NCBI GenBank assembly: GCA_030062745.1
Contig: CP099842.1
Span: 8,501,838-8,565,837, forward strand
Length of the DNA stretch: 64,000 bases
Source of the DNA: Capitulum mitella
Lineage: Eukaryota; Arthropoda; Thecostraca; Pollicipedomorpha; Pollicipedidae
Reading direction: 5' to 3'
Part shown: piece after piece, positions 12,225-24,216 of the stretch
Layout of the letters: each line of letters opens with the position of its first letter
How positions within the stretch are numbered: the stretch's first letter is position 1
Notes under the pieces: generated by a model
What the model saw: only the letters and a program-made list of their open reading frames with translations
Databases searched by the model: none
What the model was told of the DNA's origin: nothing
Translations under genes and position numbers: made by a program

Positions 12225-12835
12225 TCACGCTTTGCAGACTGATCTAGAGAGTCTGCGACAGAACCCGCAGGCAGTCAGCTGTTGCAGACCCCTCGAAGGT
12301 GTGACGTTTTACACGTATTGCATGACGCCACGCCTTGGCCCGGGCTCAACGTCGTCAGCAGCAGCCTGCGCAGACAAGCTAAGGAAATCCTGGTCATCTG
12401 CTGCAGACCGGTGTACAATCAGCACGAAAAGTGACAGGGTATCGTCCCGAGCATGATGAAACTGACTAGGTATAACAAAGAGCTATGCAACTGGCAGGAA
12501 ACATTAAATGTGAAACGCAGCGAGGCTGGCCTCGGACCAGCCCATCAGTCACTTGACCTGTCCGCCCTGGGCCACAGTTCGGCGGCCGGATTCAAACGGC
12601 CGCAGTGGCCCACACTACGTGGGCCCAGGTACAACAGAGACAAAAACCACTTGGCAACAGTTAATTTTATTTACACGCAATCAGTTGTTGCAATCATCCC
12701 GGTCATCTGCTGCAAACAAATCAGGAGACGTCTCCTGCGTTTTTTTATGACGTCGCACCCCCTGGAAGAAATCTACAACAGCTGACTGCCCGCAGATTCT
12801 GCTGCAGACTTTGGAGCCAGGCCGCAGTCTGTGAA
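12225..12835. repeat. Imperfect inverted repeat, possible DNA transposon remnant
   Basis: The left arm from about 12238 (TCTGCGACAGAACCCGCAGG, then CAGTCAGCTGTTGCAGA) pairs with the reverse complement of about 12690-12830 (TCTGCAGCAGAATCTGCGGG, then CAGTCAGCTGTTGTAGA). The motif GGTCATCTGCTGCA also occurs in direct orientation in both halves (about 12394 and 12701). The arms total about 150-190 bp with many differences. Terminal duplications could not be set. Confidence 0.5.
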
Positions 12836-14440
12836 CAGGCCTTAAAGAGCTGGTACGCTCAATGTCTAACCAAATGAAACGCCACTTCCTGATCCAGGGC
12901 CCAAAATAACCTGTTTTTTTATAACTTTGCACGTATGCTTACCATTGCTATGTTTTATGACGACCACTCTCGAAGGACTTCAAAGTGACGGCCATTAAAG
13001 AGAACAGTACTGGCCGATGTAATGCAGTGGTCAAGTGAAGCAGTTTGTGCGTTCACTGTCGGAGTTTTGTGCCTTGTCTGGATGGCGTAAGTCTTCTTTT
13101 CATATAACCGAACCTCTTAATACATATTTAGCATTCTCTGGACAGGCAAATTTACCTCCATATACCATGAATTCCACGTAAGCCGATTCCATTTATGCAA
13201 GATTTATCTGTATCATGAAGTAAAGCAAGCAAAAAGGCTCACTGATTTAGTGTTCACGTGCCATTCACTGCCATTATTTGGAAAGTCCTGCTGCTAAAAT
13301 TGAGTCTGAAACCAAGAAGATGGCTCCTAAATACTCCTGGCTTTTAGACAATGTATATATTCAATGAGCCACCAGCAATTTACCAGAAGACACAGTAGGC
13401 ACTGCATTGTTATATAAACCAGTTACAAATCAGAGATTAGAGTAACCCTAACGTCTCGAACGGGGGAACATTATCAGGAGTAATCTAGAGCATGAAGTCA
13501 AAATCCAAATGCACGTTTAAGAAAGGCGCGTAGCAAATGGAAAAGCCACCTCCACACTGCAAGCACTAAAAAATGAGTACAGTATCACACAGCAAGGCAC
13601 TGCGAGCAATAAAAAGGGCTCGACTTCCAAGCGGTACAAGCGAAACTAATCATATTATGTAACAATATGTTGTCTGTGTGTTTAGCTGCGGCAGGAGACT
13701 TCTGATGTGTAGGGATTTCAGATGTTTCAAGTCAGCGTTGTCTCTCGCTGTTGCCAGAATTTCCACTGTGAAGGTGGCATTCGTGTAACTGTATTCCATG
13801 TCAAGATATTTTTCACTCATGTGCTCATCTAGGGGTGTGTATGCTCTCCGAAGTATGGCATGCCCCAGACGCTCGTTGTATCGATCTCTGGTGCTACGCT
13901 TTCTTCCTCCGACACAAAAAATCTAGGACAGGCGGAACCTGTGAAATTGGTGTCACACGTCCGTAGCGAGTGGTAAAGGTAAATTCAATTTGTTCGGAGC
14001 GACAGCAGTCATTGCATGGATGTTCCTTCGACAAGAACACCTGTAGATAAAGGCCATACCCCATACCTTCTCCCCGTCATTAAATCTAGAACGCTCCGCG
14101 CTAGCACAAAAATCGGCTTCCTTGCCATACTGGCTTCTAAGGTCGCGGAGGGGTGCCACCCAGGGCGAATGCCCATGCTGCCGCAAAGTGTAATTCCACA
14201 TGTCGGCTGGACAGACCACGTGCAGACGGCGTGGCATCCGTGCCCGTTTCGGGTATGGACCAGTGCCAAAACTTTGCAGGACCAAACGTGGAAAAAATGT
14301 TACGCAAAACCGCACATAAAATATAGCTCATGCTGCACTGTGGCACAATTTTAGCTTTCAGCGTTTCACATTGGATGGTGAAGACAGTTATCAAACATTG
14401 CAATACTTTTTTTCAGGCGTACTGTGAAATTTTGTGGATG
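12836..14440. other. Intergenic DNA, no gene recognised
   Basis: Overlapping open frames occur on both strands at about 13953-14403, but neither product shows a recognisable domain and the two strands are equally open. I see no repeat or RNA gene. Confidence 0.35.
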
Positions 14441-14449
14441 ATGTTGACG

Positions 14450-14905
14450 CTGCGCACGGTGAAGGTTAACGTTAAATATGCCTGTTGTTTCATCAACTGC
14501 ATAGTTCGTTCCACGTTGCATGATTTAAAATCATCTACTGTTGAATGAACTAACCGCGTTTCATTTTGGGCTTTATTTCTCCGTTCCATTTGGGTTTTAT
14601 CCCTCGCTCTTATGTTCTCACGGTCGCAATGCTCACTGAATAGACGAGAAATCGTACAAGTATCAGCCGCGGCACACGACGATCAGTCGCTATCTTGTCA
14701 TGGCATGTCATGGCATAGGCGTAGGGAAAGTCGACCCTAAATATCCTTGTTTCACCAGTCACATAGTTCATTCGACATTCGATAATTTTCTCCGTCTCAT
14801 TTTGGTTTCATCTTATGCGCTTACGTTCTCATGCTCGCAGTGCCCACGAATAGACGAGAAAGGGTACGAGTGTCATAGCGGCGAATGCAACGATCCATCC
14901 GAACA
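14450..14905. repeat. Degenerate tandem duplication, offset about 240-270 bp
   Basis: The block at about 14465-14690 (ATAGTTCGTTCCACGTTGCA, TTTCATTTTGGG, TATGTTCTCACGGTCGCA, GAATAGACGAGAAATCGTAC) is followed by a second version at about 14735-14890 (ATAGTTCATTCGACATTCG, TCTCATTTTGG, TACGTTCTCATGCTCGCA, GAATAGACGAGAAAGGGTAC). The order is kept and the units differ at many positions. Confidence 0.7.
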
Positions 14906-14949
14906 TACTTTTGCTCTTTTGGGTTAGGTGAGCGAAATGCAGGTCCAGA

Positions 14950-15270
14950 TTTAATCACCCCATGGATTAGCCACGCGGGCGCCGGGACATTTGCGGCGAC
15001 CGCATGTCCTTCCGGAATTGTCGACAGACTAAAGGGAGCCAGCTCACCGGGCCCTCGCTCGTTACCGGCGGGACGCCGACAGCGTGGGTGTCCCAGCACG
15101 GCGAGACCCTCCAGGACCGAAATAGACGAGCACGGTGCGACGGCAGCGGTCCCCTTTCGGCGCGGCCGGTTTGAAAGGGCCGAAGCTTTCTCTGCTAAAA
15201 CAGCGTATCGGTGGCAACGGCGCCGAAAACGGGCGGCAATTTCTGAACTAAAGCGGCCTCGGCTTTCGTC
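14950..15270. promoter_or_regulatory. GC- and CpG-rich block upstream of the six-exon gene
   Basis: This block is visibly richer in G+C and in CG dinucleotides than its surroundings. It ends about 190 bp before the ATG of the gene at 15455. It could be a promoter-associated CpG-rich region. A 152-codon plus-strand frame crosses it (14885-15343), but its Arg/Ala/Ser-rich product looks like translated CpG-rich DNA. No TATA box stands out. Confidence 0.35.
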
Positions 15271-15454
15271 ATCTCGAAGTTTTTTGGATCAGGCGTATTC
15301 GGAGTTAAACAAATGCAATTTCCCTTCGAAAATACGCAATTGAAAGATGGTTATGTATGAACACTTGGGACGGCTGTGAGCGACAAAACAAGCCTTATCT
15401 TTCTCCAGAGGGAGAGGAGCCCAGTGACACCCCGCTTTGTTCAGTACTGAGAAG

Positions 15455-17692
15455 ATGGCCATCGAGGTCAGCTGCGTTGCCCTGTGCTTGGCTGTTGTCT
15501 GCTGGTGCGTGATTGCTGCGGCAGTTGGAAGGTAACGAAACATTTTTAGGGCGGTGGTGTTCCGTCCCTGTGTCGTGATTCGTCTTGCGCTACTTCTGAC
15601 CGGTTTCAGGTAGAATCATAACATTAGGCTTTCCTTCTTTTTCGGATGTGCGCTGTACGTCTCTAAGGGTCTTATCCTTACCAAAGACAGATTCAGGAGA
15701 GGGATTTGGGAAGCATGTATGGTAATTTCTGGAAATATTGCAAGCAGCATTCCCTACTGTTTATCTTTGATTTTATGTCAAGTACGAGACCTTTGTTGCA
15801 ACGAAACTATTCGTATCATCCCTTTTGACATATTGTAACGGCAACGACGGATCCTGGGAAACAAAAAAGGGCAACCTGTACATAGCTTTTCGAAATATGC
15901 GAAATAAACGTTTTAACAAAGTAGAAGAACGTAATGTCTTGCTGGAATAATGTAGTAGGCGTTGTGTTATAACTTACGACTGTAGCTTTTATTTCGGAAC
16001 AAGTTATTTTTATTTCGGAAGACAGTTTTTAATTCGACAAGTTGAGGAATCGTCCAAAAACTGGGCACGTTAATCGCCGTCAAAATCAATAACGGTTCTC
16101 TTGCTTCTCTGCATTCGTTTTCATTCGCTTGTTGCGCTCTTTAATCCGTGTTGATCTGTGTGCTAGGTTCTGCTGGAAAAGGGCAAAAACAGCAACCAGG
16201 CTCGAAGAGAATGGTTCAGTTGATTCGGTAAGCAATGGTATTTTTCACCTTTACTCCGATCCTTGACAGCATAGAACTCACGCTGTTATCGCTTTGGCAT
16301 GCCATTGGTCATTGTTCTTATTGCACTCCTCGTTTAACACTCCTTAGCTGGTACATTTCCAGTGTGTGGATATACCGATTGTAAAGAAGATATTCAAGAT
16401 TCGTCACGTATGTCACCAAAAACACAATTGCTACAAAACAGCTTTGCAAAGCTACGGCTATTCTTAAACCAGTTCAGTAGACTGGATATTTAATTCACTA
16501 TGTCAAAAGTGACGTATTTTGCGCACCAAGAAATTCGAAGCAGGTGAAGATGGAGTATCCTATGAAGCTTACAGTTTGAGTTTTCCGGAATCCAGCTCGG
16601 TACGCATGCATGTACCTGTCGTGAGTGTCGATGCTTCAGCACCTTCATGCAGCTGGCCACAGAGGTGCAAAAATATCCTAAGCTGTCACAAACCAAGTCT
16701 GTTTCGGCGAAATCAATCACGAAAGTCATGGCATAGCCTATCACAAACACTGTCACAAATATGACAGCAGTTTGAAGGCGAAAGCCAAGCTCGTGTTAAA
16801 ACAAAGGAGAGAAAAAAGGAAAGGTTTTGGCAGCGCGAAAAGGATAGGTTTTTGTAGCGAACCTTTCAGCGACCAAAACTAGATGGAGAGAGTGTCATCG
16901 GTAGCAGGAATATCTATCATGGTGCTGGTATCTCATTGAAGAATGAAACTGAGGCCCTGGTTCTGAAGGTAATTTCGCATGTCGATATTTTGTGTAGCCG
17001 CTGATGTACAATTATGAAAAACTCAGCTTGTCAAAAATTATAATAATGCCTTCAGAAGCCGCTATCCTGTCATACGCAGGTAAGTTGGCTGCTTGTTTGC
17101 ATCTCTGGTTGGTCATGCACTGTGTGGTGTGGAGCTGTTAATGTAAAGATTTTTTGTTTTGTTTCTGTGTTATCGATCTTTGTTTTATCTATCTTTTAAT
17201 CGGAAGGCAATTTATCTTGCTCATGTTGTTGTTATGGGTCGTTTTGAATGTAATTAAGGGATGGGAGCTTCTTAAAACCTCTTTGCAGTTACCACTTGAC
17301 CTGGACGTGTCGGTTTCCTTTTTCTGTCTATCACCACAGTATTAGAGCACATCGCATCAAGTCATCAACTCCCTGTCAAGGAACATAGCTACTACCGAAA
17401 CTCTAAATGCATAAAACCGCCTGACCATTTTGAACGCGATGAATGTAGGGGTTCTTGTTCTTTGTAAAATGTCCATTAGCAGAATAATGAGGCTTTGTTT
17501 TTAGCAGAACTTTCTGCAGGCTTTTCCTGAAGAAACTGCAAGTAAACCCGGATATCAGTGCCGCAGTTTGGAATATTGGTAAGTTTCCAATGATCGAATT
17601 ACTGAATTCGAAATGATCTTGATTAGCAATCGTGCTTTAGGCATGATGATTGGAATAATCAACCTTTCTTATGCTACATTCAAAAGAAGTAA
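15455..17692 (+). CDS. Six-exon gene for a small single-pass membrane protein, family unknown
   Basis: Proposed exons are 15455-15531, 16167-16227, 16870-16968, 17056-17079, 17520-17578 and 17641-17692. Together they make 372 nt, coding 123 residues plus stop. Every junction is GT-AG and every phase fits (2, 0, 0, 0, 2). An in-frame TGA lies upstream of the ATG. Donors are mostly strong (GTAAGC, GTAAGT); exon 4 is a 24-nt microexon. Residues about 5-25 form a hydrophobic helix (VALCLAVVCWCVIAAAVG), followed at once by basic RFCWKRAK. That pattern fits a signal anchor with the C-terminus in the cytosol, or a signal peptide. The C-terminal part is Cys-poor and ends with HDDWNNQPFLCYIQKK, which faintly recalls the end of a C-type lectin domain but is too short for one. 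The last intron is only 62 bp with a weak acceptor, so exon 6 is the least certain. Confidence 0.5.
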
Positions 17693-18712
17693 AATACGCA
17701 TTTCCTGTGGACTACTTGTGGTTCACGGGGCCCGAAAAACCAGCACAACCTCAGCGGTAATGTTCGCCAGCTGGCGCGTGATCTTGCTAACATCATTCTA
17801 TGAAATGAAAAGCCAAAAAAAAAATAATGAAATGAAAAGCCAAATGGTGTATATGTAGTAACTTATCTTGCTATCGGTTCAACAATGAAAGCCAGATATC
17901 AAATGTAAGATGTCTTCATCATCGCCAGTTCTATGCGGCAGTTTTCGAAATCATTCTAAACTGGACCAGATATCATCTTAACGTCACGATCCCTTACGTA
18001 AACAATTACTTTTTCTTTCGAAGTCTAATGGTCTAATGGTCTAATGGCACCAAAATCAACGCAAACCGCCCGAGAGCGCTGCGGCGCACGGACGCCCAGC
18101 CGGTGGCCATCCGTTGCGCAAAATTCCATGAAATTCTAATGAGCGGATTCAAAGTTCGATACGATGTGGCACGAACGAGGAGAAAACTCAGGCTTTACCA
18201 AGCGAGGAAAGCAACGGAGACTCATCTTTTCGGCTCTCTGAAATGCATTCCTGACTCATCTAGTTTAGGAAGAATGCATTGCCAAACTAATGCATTGCAT
18301 GAAGTTTGACATGCTTGCTTCCTGGACAACAAACGATAATACTGAAGCTCCTATGTCAATATGTTTTTTTCCGTTTCAGAAAAGTTCTCGGGGCCACCAG
18401 CACGCCGGGTTCACTGTTCTGCCATCGCTTCGCTCCGCTTCAATTTCCGCGTGCGATGACCACTGCGCGCTTCAGTTCATCACTTCAGAACGTCAATCAG
18501 TTCAGCCCGCACCTGCGATGCCCTCCCGAACGACATACGCACCGCGGCCACCCCTCTCGCCCGGCGCAGCGAGGGCTCCTTCAGCCCCCACCTTCGCCCC
18601 CCACATTGGCATTCAGTCGGACGGTCTCGACACAAGTCCCTCTGGTTTGCGGATTCACGGAAAACGGAGGAGGGAAGGGGTTCCTTGAACCTCTCCCCAA
18701 GTACGAACAGGG
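17693..18712. other. Intergenic DNA, no gene recognised
   Basis: No clear AATAAA follows the stop of the gene upstream within about 150 bp. An AAAAAAATAATGAAATG stretch near 17815-17845 repeats the motif AAATGAAAAGCCAAA. Overlapping frames at 18290-18890 are open on both strands in C-rich DNA and show no recognisable domain. Confidence 0.3.
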
Positions 18713-19190
18713 GGCGGGCACGCGCTTCTGTTGGAGGGGATGCTGGCGCCTTTAGCCTAAAGGAACCAATGAGGAAGCCGGTGTGCTTGAGACCGTCAGG
18801 GCGTTCGAAACGCTTTTTGCTGAAAGGCTGCAGACTAAAGTTTGTCCTTGCTCTCGGTGCATTTGAGACAGCTTGGTCGACCCGCACGAAGACTTACGAC
18901 CTCCATCAGCTGCGATCACCGTAAATACTCATATGTGTTGTAGGCATTAGTGTGTTGCTTGGCGGATTTCATTTATTTGTGGAGACCGTTACCCGTTTGT
19001 TTTTTTCCCGCTAGAAACGGACGGACGGACGGACGGACCGCTTCAGTTAAGCATACCGAACTTTCTTTACGCCTTCCCCAATAAGGTGGATATAGCGACA
19101 AAAAATCCCTTACGCCTTGAAAAATGTGGTAGTTGTGCTCTGAAACGTTCTATTGGACTGAAGCTTCCTTACGGGTTTCACAACCGTGAT
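18713..19190. repeat. Dispersed repeat, copy 1 (mate at 49127-50195)
   Basis: This matches 49127-50195 in order and orientation. Shared landmarks are GTGCTTGAGACCGT, TTCGAAACGC, GTTTGTCCTTGCTCTCGGTG, CTCCATCAGCTGCGATCA, TTGCTTGGCGGATTTCATTT and CCTTACGCCTTGAAAAATG. The other copy is longer because it carries an inserted element and about 160 bp of extra sequence. At 19017-19038 this copy has an (ACGG)n microsatellite. No coding frame is conserved. Confidence 0.7.
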
Positions 19191-20296
19191 CCTTGGGTGC
19201 TATATAAGGCTGATCCTATGACCGGGCCTTAATAGATTAATGTAATACCTTAAAAAGCAAAAATAGACAAAACATAGACAAATAACAAAATAAAATAATA
19301 CCTCAATAGACGTGGAATCATGACCTAACTTGAAGCACGCCTGGGTTTCATCATTTTAAGCCTAGATCTGCTATTAGCTCATGAAATGGACCCGAGAGAT
19401 AAGGCTGGACATCTGGATATGAACTTAGCTTAAACCATAGTCGCCTCGCATGACGTAAGGTGGCGTAACGTAAGGCCTGAAAATTACGGCAGATCAAAGC
19501 TCTTGGCGAATATGATTTTTTTTTAATTCCGCCACCAAATCCCACTGCTTCTTTGTTCGAGGCAGCCACGTGGACTGAAAAATAGGCTGACCATTACCAT
19601 TTTTAGCGTGAATAGTGAAATATATCGGTTCTTCACTCCAGAAAACTCCGTACGAAAATCGTAATTCTTATGGAGGTTGTCTTATATATGTAATCTTAAC
19701 TTTTGTCCAAAAAGCCACTGATCATTCGTTATACCAAGATTAATTACAACACAGTTCAGTCTGCACTGAGTAACGTGAAGTGACCCAACCGACGTCACCA
19801 GAACGTAAGCATGAGCGTAGATTTCTATTCTTCCGGGCGGGCCACAGCCCCCATGTTTAATTTGACCCCTCCAAGACTGACTTTGGCCCCCTAGTATGTG
19901 GAGCCCAAGATGTGTAAAGACTTAAAAAAGGGAAATCAAAACGGTCGAAATTGAAGGCAAAATCATTAATTACCCTGGCTAAAAGGGACCAAGAAAATCA
20001 GAACAAACTGATTGCCTCAGCAGATAATGTTAGTTTTTTCTTTGTTTTCGCACGATGGAGTATGCGACATGGTTGGAAAATGTGAAACCTGGAGCAAAAT
20101 ATGGAAAATGCAAAAAATGGGATAACTACAAAAAACGAGCAAAATCCGAGGAGTTTTTCGAAGTTACCCCCTTTCGGCGACTCCTATGACTTTCCTCCCC
20201 CAAGCAAGTTTGAAATATTAGCGCCCGTAAACGCAAGACGATAAGTGCAAAATGAATCTGTGAGAAAGGCTCATACAGGGAGCTTGTAAAAAAAAA
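19191..20296. other. Intergenic DNA, no gene recognised
   Basis: The stretch is AT-leaning and has only short frames with no recognisable product. A block at about 19830-20220 is rich in CCCC and AAAA runs. No repeat mate was found in the window. Confidence 0.4.
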
Positions 20297-20712
20297 AACG
20301 TTACCCGAGTTTTTGTTACCAACTGTTGTTGTAACTCTTCTAAATAAACTTAAGTTTTACTGTGGTATCTCCATTCTGTGTGATATGTTTGGGAAATTTC
20401 AACAGCGTAGATGAAATGGTTTTCTAATAACAGTTAATTATTTAAAAGCGTTTTTTTCACTTATCTTAATGATTCATATATCTGACGCATAATGAAAGCG
20501 CCAAAAACCAAGTCTTCGCTTGTGGTCACCATTCAGTTTTTCTCTTCATAGCCGGCTCTGTATTTGTTGTGGAAGCAGCCAACCCTTTGCCATTTTAAAT
20601 GGCACCCTTGTAACCGCGTTGTGTTGGATACCGAACATGCCATGGTCGATTCGGGAGAAGGCATTCAACGCAGAGATTTACGTGAATACCGGACCCTTTA
20701 TGCACACCAAAA
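20297..20712 (+). repeat. Left arm of a 416-bp inverted repeat
   Basis: This arm pairs with the reverse complement of 22047-22462. Shared landmarks, read on this strand, include ACCCGAGTTTTTGTTA, TGTTGTAA, TTCGCTT-TGGTCACCATT, TGTGGAAGCAGCCAA and AGAGATTTACGTG. Identity looks like 75-80% by eye. The spacer is about 100 bp on the left and 20 bp on the right of a TTAA-1 element that lies between the arms. The pair may be the long terminal inverted repeats of an old fold-back element. Confidence 0.8.
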
Positions 20713-20816
20713 AAAAAGAACAGTTCTAAACTAATTCAACTGTAGAGAAATTCCAGTGAGGACAAGAATACCGCGATGGACTAACAAATTCAGGAATCAC
20801 TGGTGTTTGCGTAACC

Positions 20817-22025
20817 TTAACCCTATTCCCGGCAGGGGGGGCGGAATCCGCCCCCCCTCGGGTTTTTTGCTTGCCAATTCCAGGCTTTTTAACGCAGCTT
20901 CACGAAACTTGATGACTTTTCCTAGCTATTCCTTCTACGCGCCGTGACAAAATTTCGAAATTCTATTTTGTCGGGCGGAGCCAGGCAACGTTTTTGGGAG
21001 GCACCTCAGGTCATTTTTGGCCATGTTGAGGGTAAAAGGAAAATGTCTGCCAAAAACAGAGTTTTTAAGATAGAACATAAAACTTTATATGAATATATAG
21101 CTAAATAGTTGGGCAATGTGCATATGTAATTTTGTTTATCTGAGGTCACTTTACAAGGTCAGGTCAAGGTCAAAAGTCAAAATTTGTTTTTTCGCAATAA
21201 TTTCGGCGCCGTTTTTTCAAATGCCAAACCCGGAATATATATGACGTAGAAAGATGCCCTCTACTTGTGTACCAAGTTTCAGCTTGATATCAGATCAGGT
21301 CACGGAGCTATGACCTAAAATGTCAGTGCACGTACCCTATATCGCAAAAGCCAAAAAATGAATTTTTTGGAATAGAGTGAATTTAATCGATTAAAAACGT
21401 TTACAGATAATATTGAATGCACACGACATCATTCCAGGTGACCCCAAGGTCACTGGAGGTCATTTAGGTCAAGGTCACAAGTTGATCTGAGAAACGTGTG
21501 ACCATGACATTCCCCTTTTTATGTCCCTGGCACCGCCTATGCTAACATTATACAAACATTGTAATGCGATTTGTACTTCTTTAGCATAACATGACTAGCA
21601 GAAGCTAAAAAAGTGTTTTGGCCTCTTTTGTTCATTCCGTTATTGGAAAACTAATCCCCCTATTTTTGAAACCCTGTGAACGCCCATGAATTTTCTCAAA
21701 ATTTCAAATTTGCATACCCATGGTAAAAGCCCTATCCATAATCTCTCGATTGATGCCAGGTTCATCGAAATCGGTCCATAAACAACGGAGTTATAAAAAG
21801 TCAAAAAGTACCCCCCATTTTGACATTTTTGCCCCCCTGTATCCAAAAATTTCAAAATTTTGAAAATTTCCTTTTTATCAAAATGTAGTTCACGTCACGG
21901 CAAATCGATTGCCGTTTGTTGCGATGAAATCGGATAAGTAGTTCTCGAGATCTCAGGGGGGGGCCGAATCCGCCCCCCCTGCCGGGAATCGGCCATACCG
22001 TCTAGCCCTCCGGGAATAGGGTTAA
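20817..22025 (+). mobile_element. TTAA-1 piggyBac-type MITE, copy 2
   Basis: This is a 1,209-bp copy in the same orientation as 1669-2886, bounded by TTAA on both sides, with the same TTAACCCTATTCCCGG ends. It is inserted in the spacer of the 416-bp inverted repeat. Its AGGTCA array (starts 21447, 21457, 21466, 21472) has spacers 4, 3 and 0 where copy 1 has 4, 4 and 1, because of two single-base deletions. There is no transposase frame. Confidence 0.85.
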
Positions 22026-22046
22026 CGCAGTTTCTGGACTTTGCAT

Positions 22047-22462
22047 CTTTTGGTGTGTTTGAAGAATCCGGTTTCCACGTAAATCTCTACGCAAAATGAC
22101 TTCTCACAGACTGACCATGGCATCCAACACAAGACAATGAGGAAGGTTCCATTCAACTTTACAAAGGTTTGGCTGCTTCCACAATGACTACTGAGGCGGC
22201 TGCCAAAAAAGACAAAATGGTGACCAAAAGCGAACTCTTGGCATTGGGTGCTTTCATCTCATCTGATGAAAAATGAAGACAAGTGCAAAAAATGTTATTT
22301 CAATAATCAGCTGTCATTTTAGAGCCATTCCATATACGCCTTGCAAACACGGTGAGAAAAAATTATACCCAGAGCGGAATGTTTGGTGTATTTGGTGTAT
22401 TTTTTTGGTGTATTTGGAAGAATTACAACAAACGTTATTAACAAAAACTCGGGTTCCGTTTT
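22047..22462 (-). repeat. Right arm of the 416-bp inverted repeat
   Basis: Reverse complement partner of 20297-20712, with the same length. It contains an extra local GGTGTATTTGGTGTATTT repetition near 22385-22415. Homology stops abruptly after AACTCGGGTTCCGTTTT, matching the start of the other arm. The flanks beyond both arms are unrelated, so this is a bounded structure. Confidence 0.8.
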
Positions 22463-23002
22463 TGGTACCTGCAAACAGATAAAAAAGTAAACAGCCAAGC
22501 AACTATCTGCATATATCAATGCACTTCAGTGGTTAGTGCTGATTCACAGATCTGGCTAGGGAGTTCCAAATATGTCTTTCCGCCGCCATGTTCAGAGGCC
22601 AGCTCTGAGCCAGCTAGTGAAGCGTTAAGCAGAAATGTTTAAACATGCTGTCATGAACATGACCCAGTCGTTTCTTAGTTTGTTTTTTCATCGCTGGTGA
22701 AAGCATCACTTATATGCCGTAGCTTTCGACCAGCTCATATTTTCCCATGTAGTTTCCTGCATTATCCTAGTTCTTTTCTTTTTTGTGGAGGCCATCTATG
22801 GAGGTGTTGACGTGTACATCATGTACAGAATTCCAGATGTACAATTTTCATAGGCAATCATGGAACATACAGTGACATCAGGTTTTTGACAACAGATGAA
22901 TCCAGTGAGTCGAACTACGGAGTATCGACGAAACAAACGAAGGCTGCAGTATTATTCTGCTGATGCAAGTTGAAACTTACGAGGAAAACGTGCCATCGCA
23001 TC
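22463..23002. other. Intergenic DNA, no gene recognised
   Basis: AT-leaning sequence with no convincing frame. A short ATGTACA repetition lies near 22817-22842. The stretch may be the left flank of the Harbinger element at 24.6-29.1 kb, but no matching terminal repeat was found. Confidence 0.35.
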
Positions 23003-24216
23003 TTAACCCGCGCACGACCGTCGGTCGGTTACGATCATGCCCGACTGGGGGGGGGGGCAGTTGGCCGCCCCCTCTAACTCACAAACGGTTGGTCGCACAA
23101 TAAAAATAAGGCACACCGTTGGAAAGCTTGTGACGAGTAAAGCTCGAAACTGGCTCCTTTGTTTAGTTTTGGATAATATGTAAGCAATTTACGTCATATA
23201 TATGTTTTCTCATAGCCGACTGCATGAGACCGAGAAACGGCCTGAATCTCAAGGCTTGTGACTTATAACACATAGGTAAAGGAACCAGTAAAGCACAAGT
23301 AAAGGTCCGCAAATGCCGATACACATCTAATTTCTCAGATTTGTTCAATATTTACGCCGAAACAATGAACAGCAATTTTCACGCCGGCTATCGGCGTGCG
23401 CCGCAGCCGTGCGCAGTAAGAAATTAACGGGAACTAATTTTAGCGTTCCTTTATTTTCGCGAAAAAGCCAATCCATGTACATTTTATTGATCTTAATGGT
23501 TCCTGTGATGGTTTTTCATACTTCAGTTTTGGAAAAATTCATTAGTGACCCATCTACAGAATTGGCGGAGTTTTATTCGCATGAGCCTGTTTATTCTCCT
23601 AAATATGCAATTTTTCAGGCTTTTTGAGCTTCCTGGTATTACTTTTGTCTGTGCAAGCCCGTTCTGCCATTTTCTACCCATTCTGAGTAATTTATCGCTG
23701 ATTTTAACGGCGGTACATTTTGGCTCACTGCAGTTATTCCTGACCTGACCTCAGGTCAATGGCTGGAAGTCATTAATACTTTGCCCAATGACGGTAACTA
23801 GATGTCTGCTTTACTCCACACTAAAAATGTTATGAAATATTCCGTCAGTTTCCGAAAAAACGACGACATGTCTTCAAAATGCGCTTGACCTTAGGCCAAT
23901 GACCCGGAAAATTCCGAAAAATCTGAGATATCAGATTTGTTGCATCTATCAAGATCACTAATCCCTGAAAGTATTATTGAGATATTTTGTTTCCGAAAAA
24001 GTTAGAGGGCGTTAAACTTTTTTGGACATAGGTATGTTTGACCTGGCCTAGGTCAGGCACCTGACCTGACCTGAGGTAAAAACTTTGACACAAGATGTAA
24101 AAATGATGAAGCAAAAAGTACACAAAGTTTTGTGACTCTGTGTTTTTTCGTTCTTTCGCAATCCCAGAAAAACCTCAGGGGGGCAGTCAACTGCCCCCCA
24201 GTCGGGGGCGGGTTAA
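23003..24216 (+). mobile_element. TTAA-2 piggyBac-type MITE, copy A
   Basis: This 1,214-bp element is bounded by TTAA and starts TTAACCCGCGCACGAC. The reverse complement of its end reads TTAACCCGCCCCCGACTG. Subterminal CCCGACTGGGGGG followed by CAGTTGGC or CAGTTGAC occurs in inverted orientation at both ends. A homologous copy in opposite orientation lies at 45641-46883. It holds several TGACCTGACCT/AGGTCA motifs (for example 23741-23758 and about 24040-24075). There is no coding capacity. Confidence 0.8.

Noticed and set aside
14885..15343. 152-codon frame across the CpG-rich block
   Set aside because: Arg/Ala/Ser-rich composition expected from GC-rich DNA, no domain and no splice support. 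The spliced gene starting at 15455 explains the region better.
17816..17846. AATAATGAAATG stretch as poly(A) signal for the six-exon gene
   Set aside because: No AATAAA or ATTAAA is present; the A-rich run is a local repetition.
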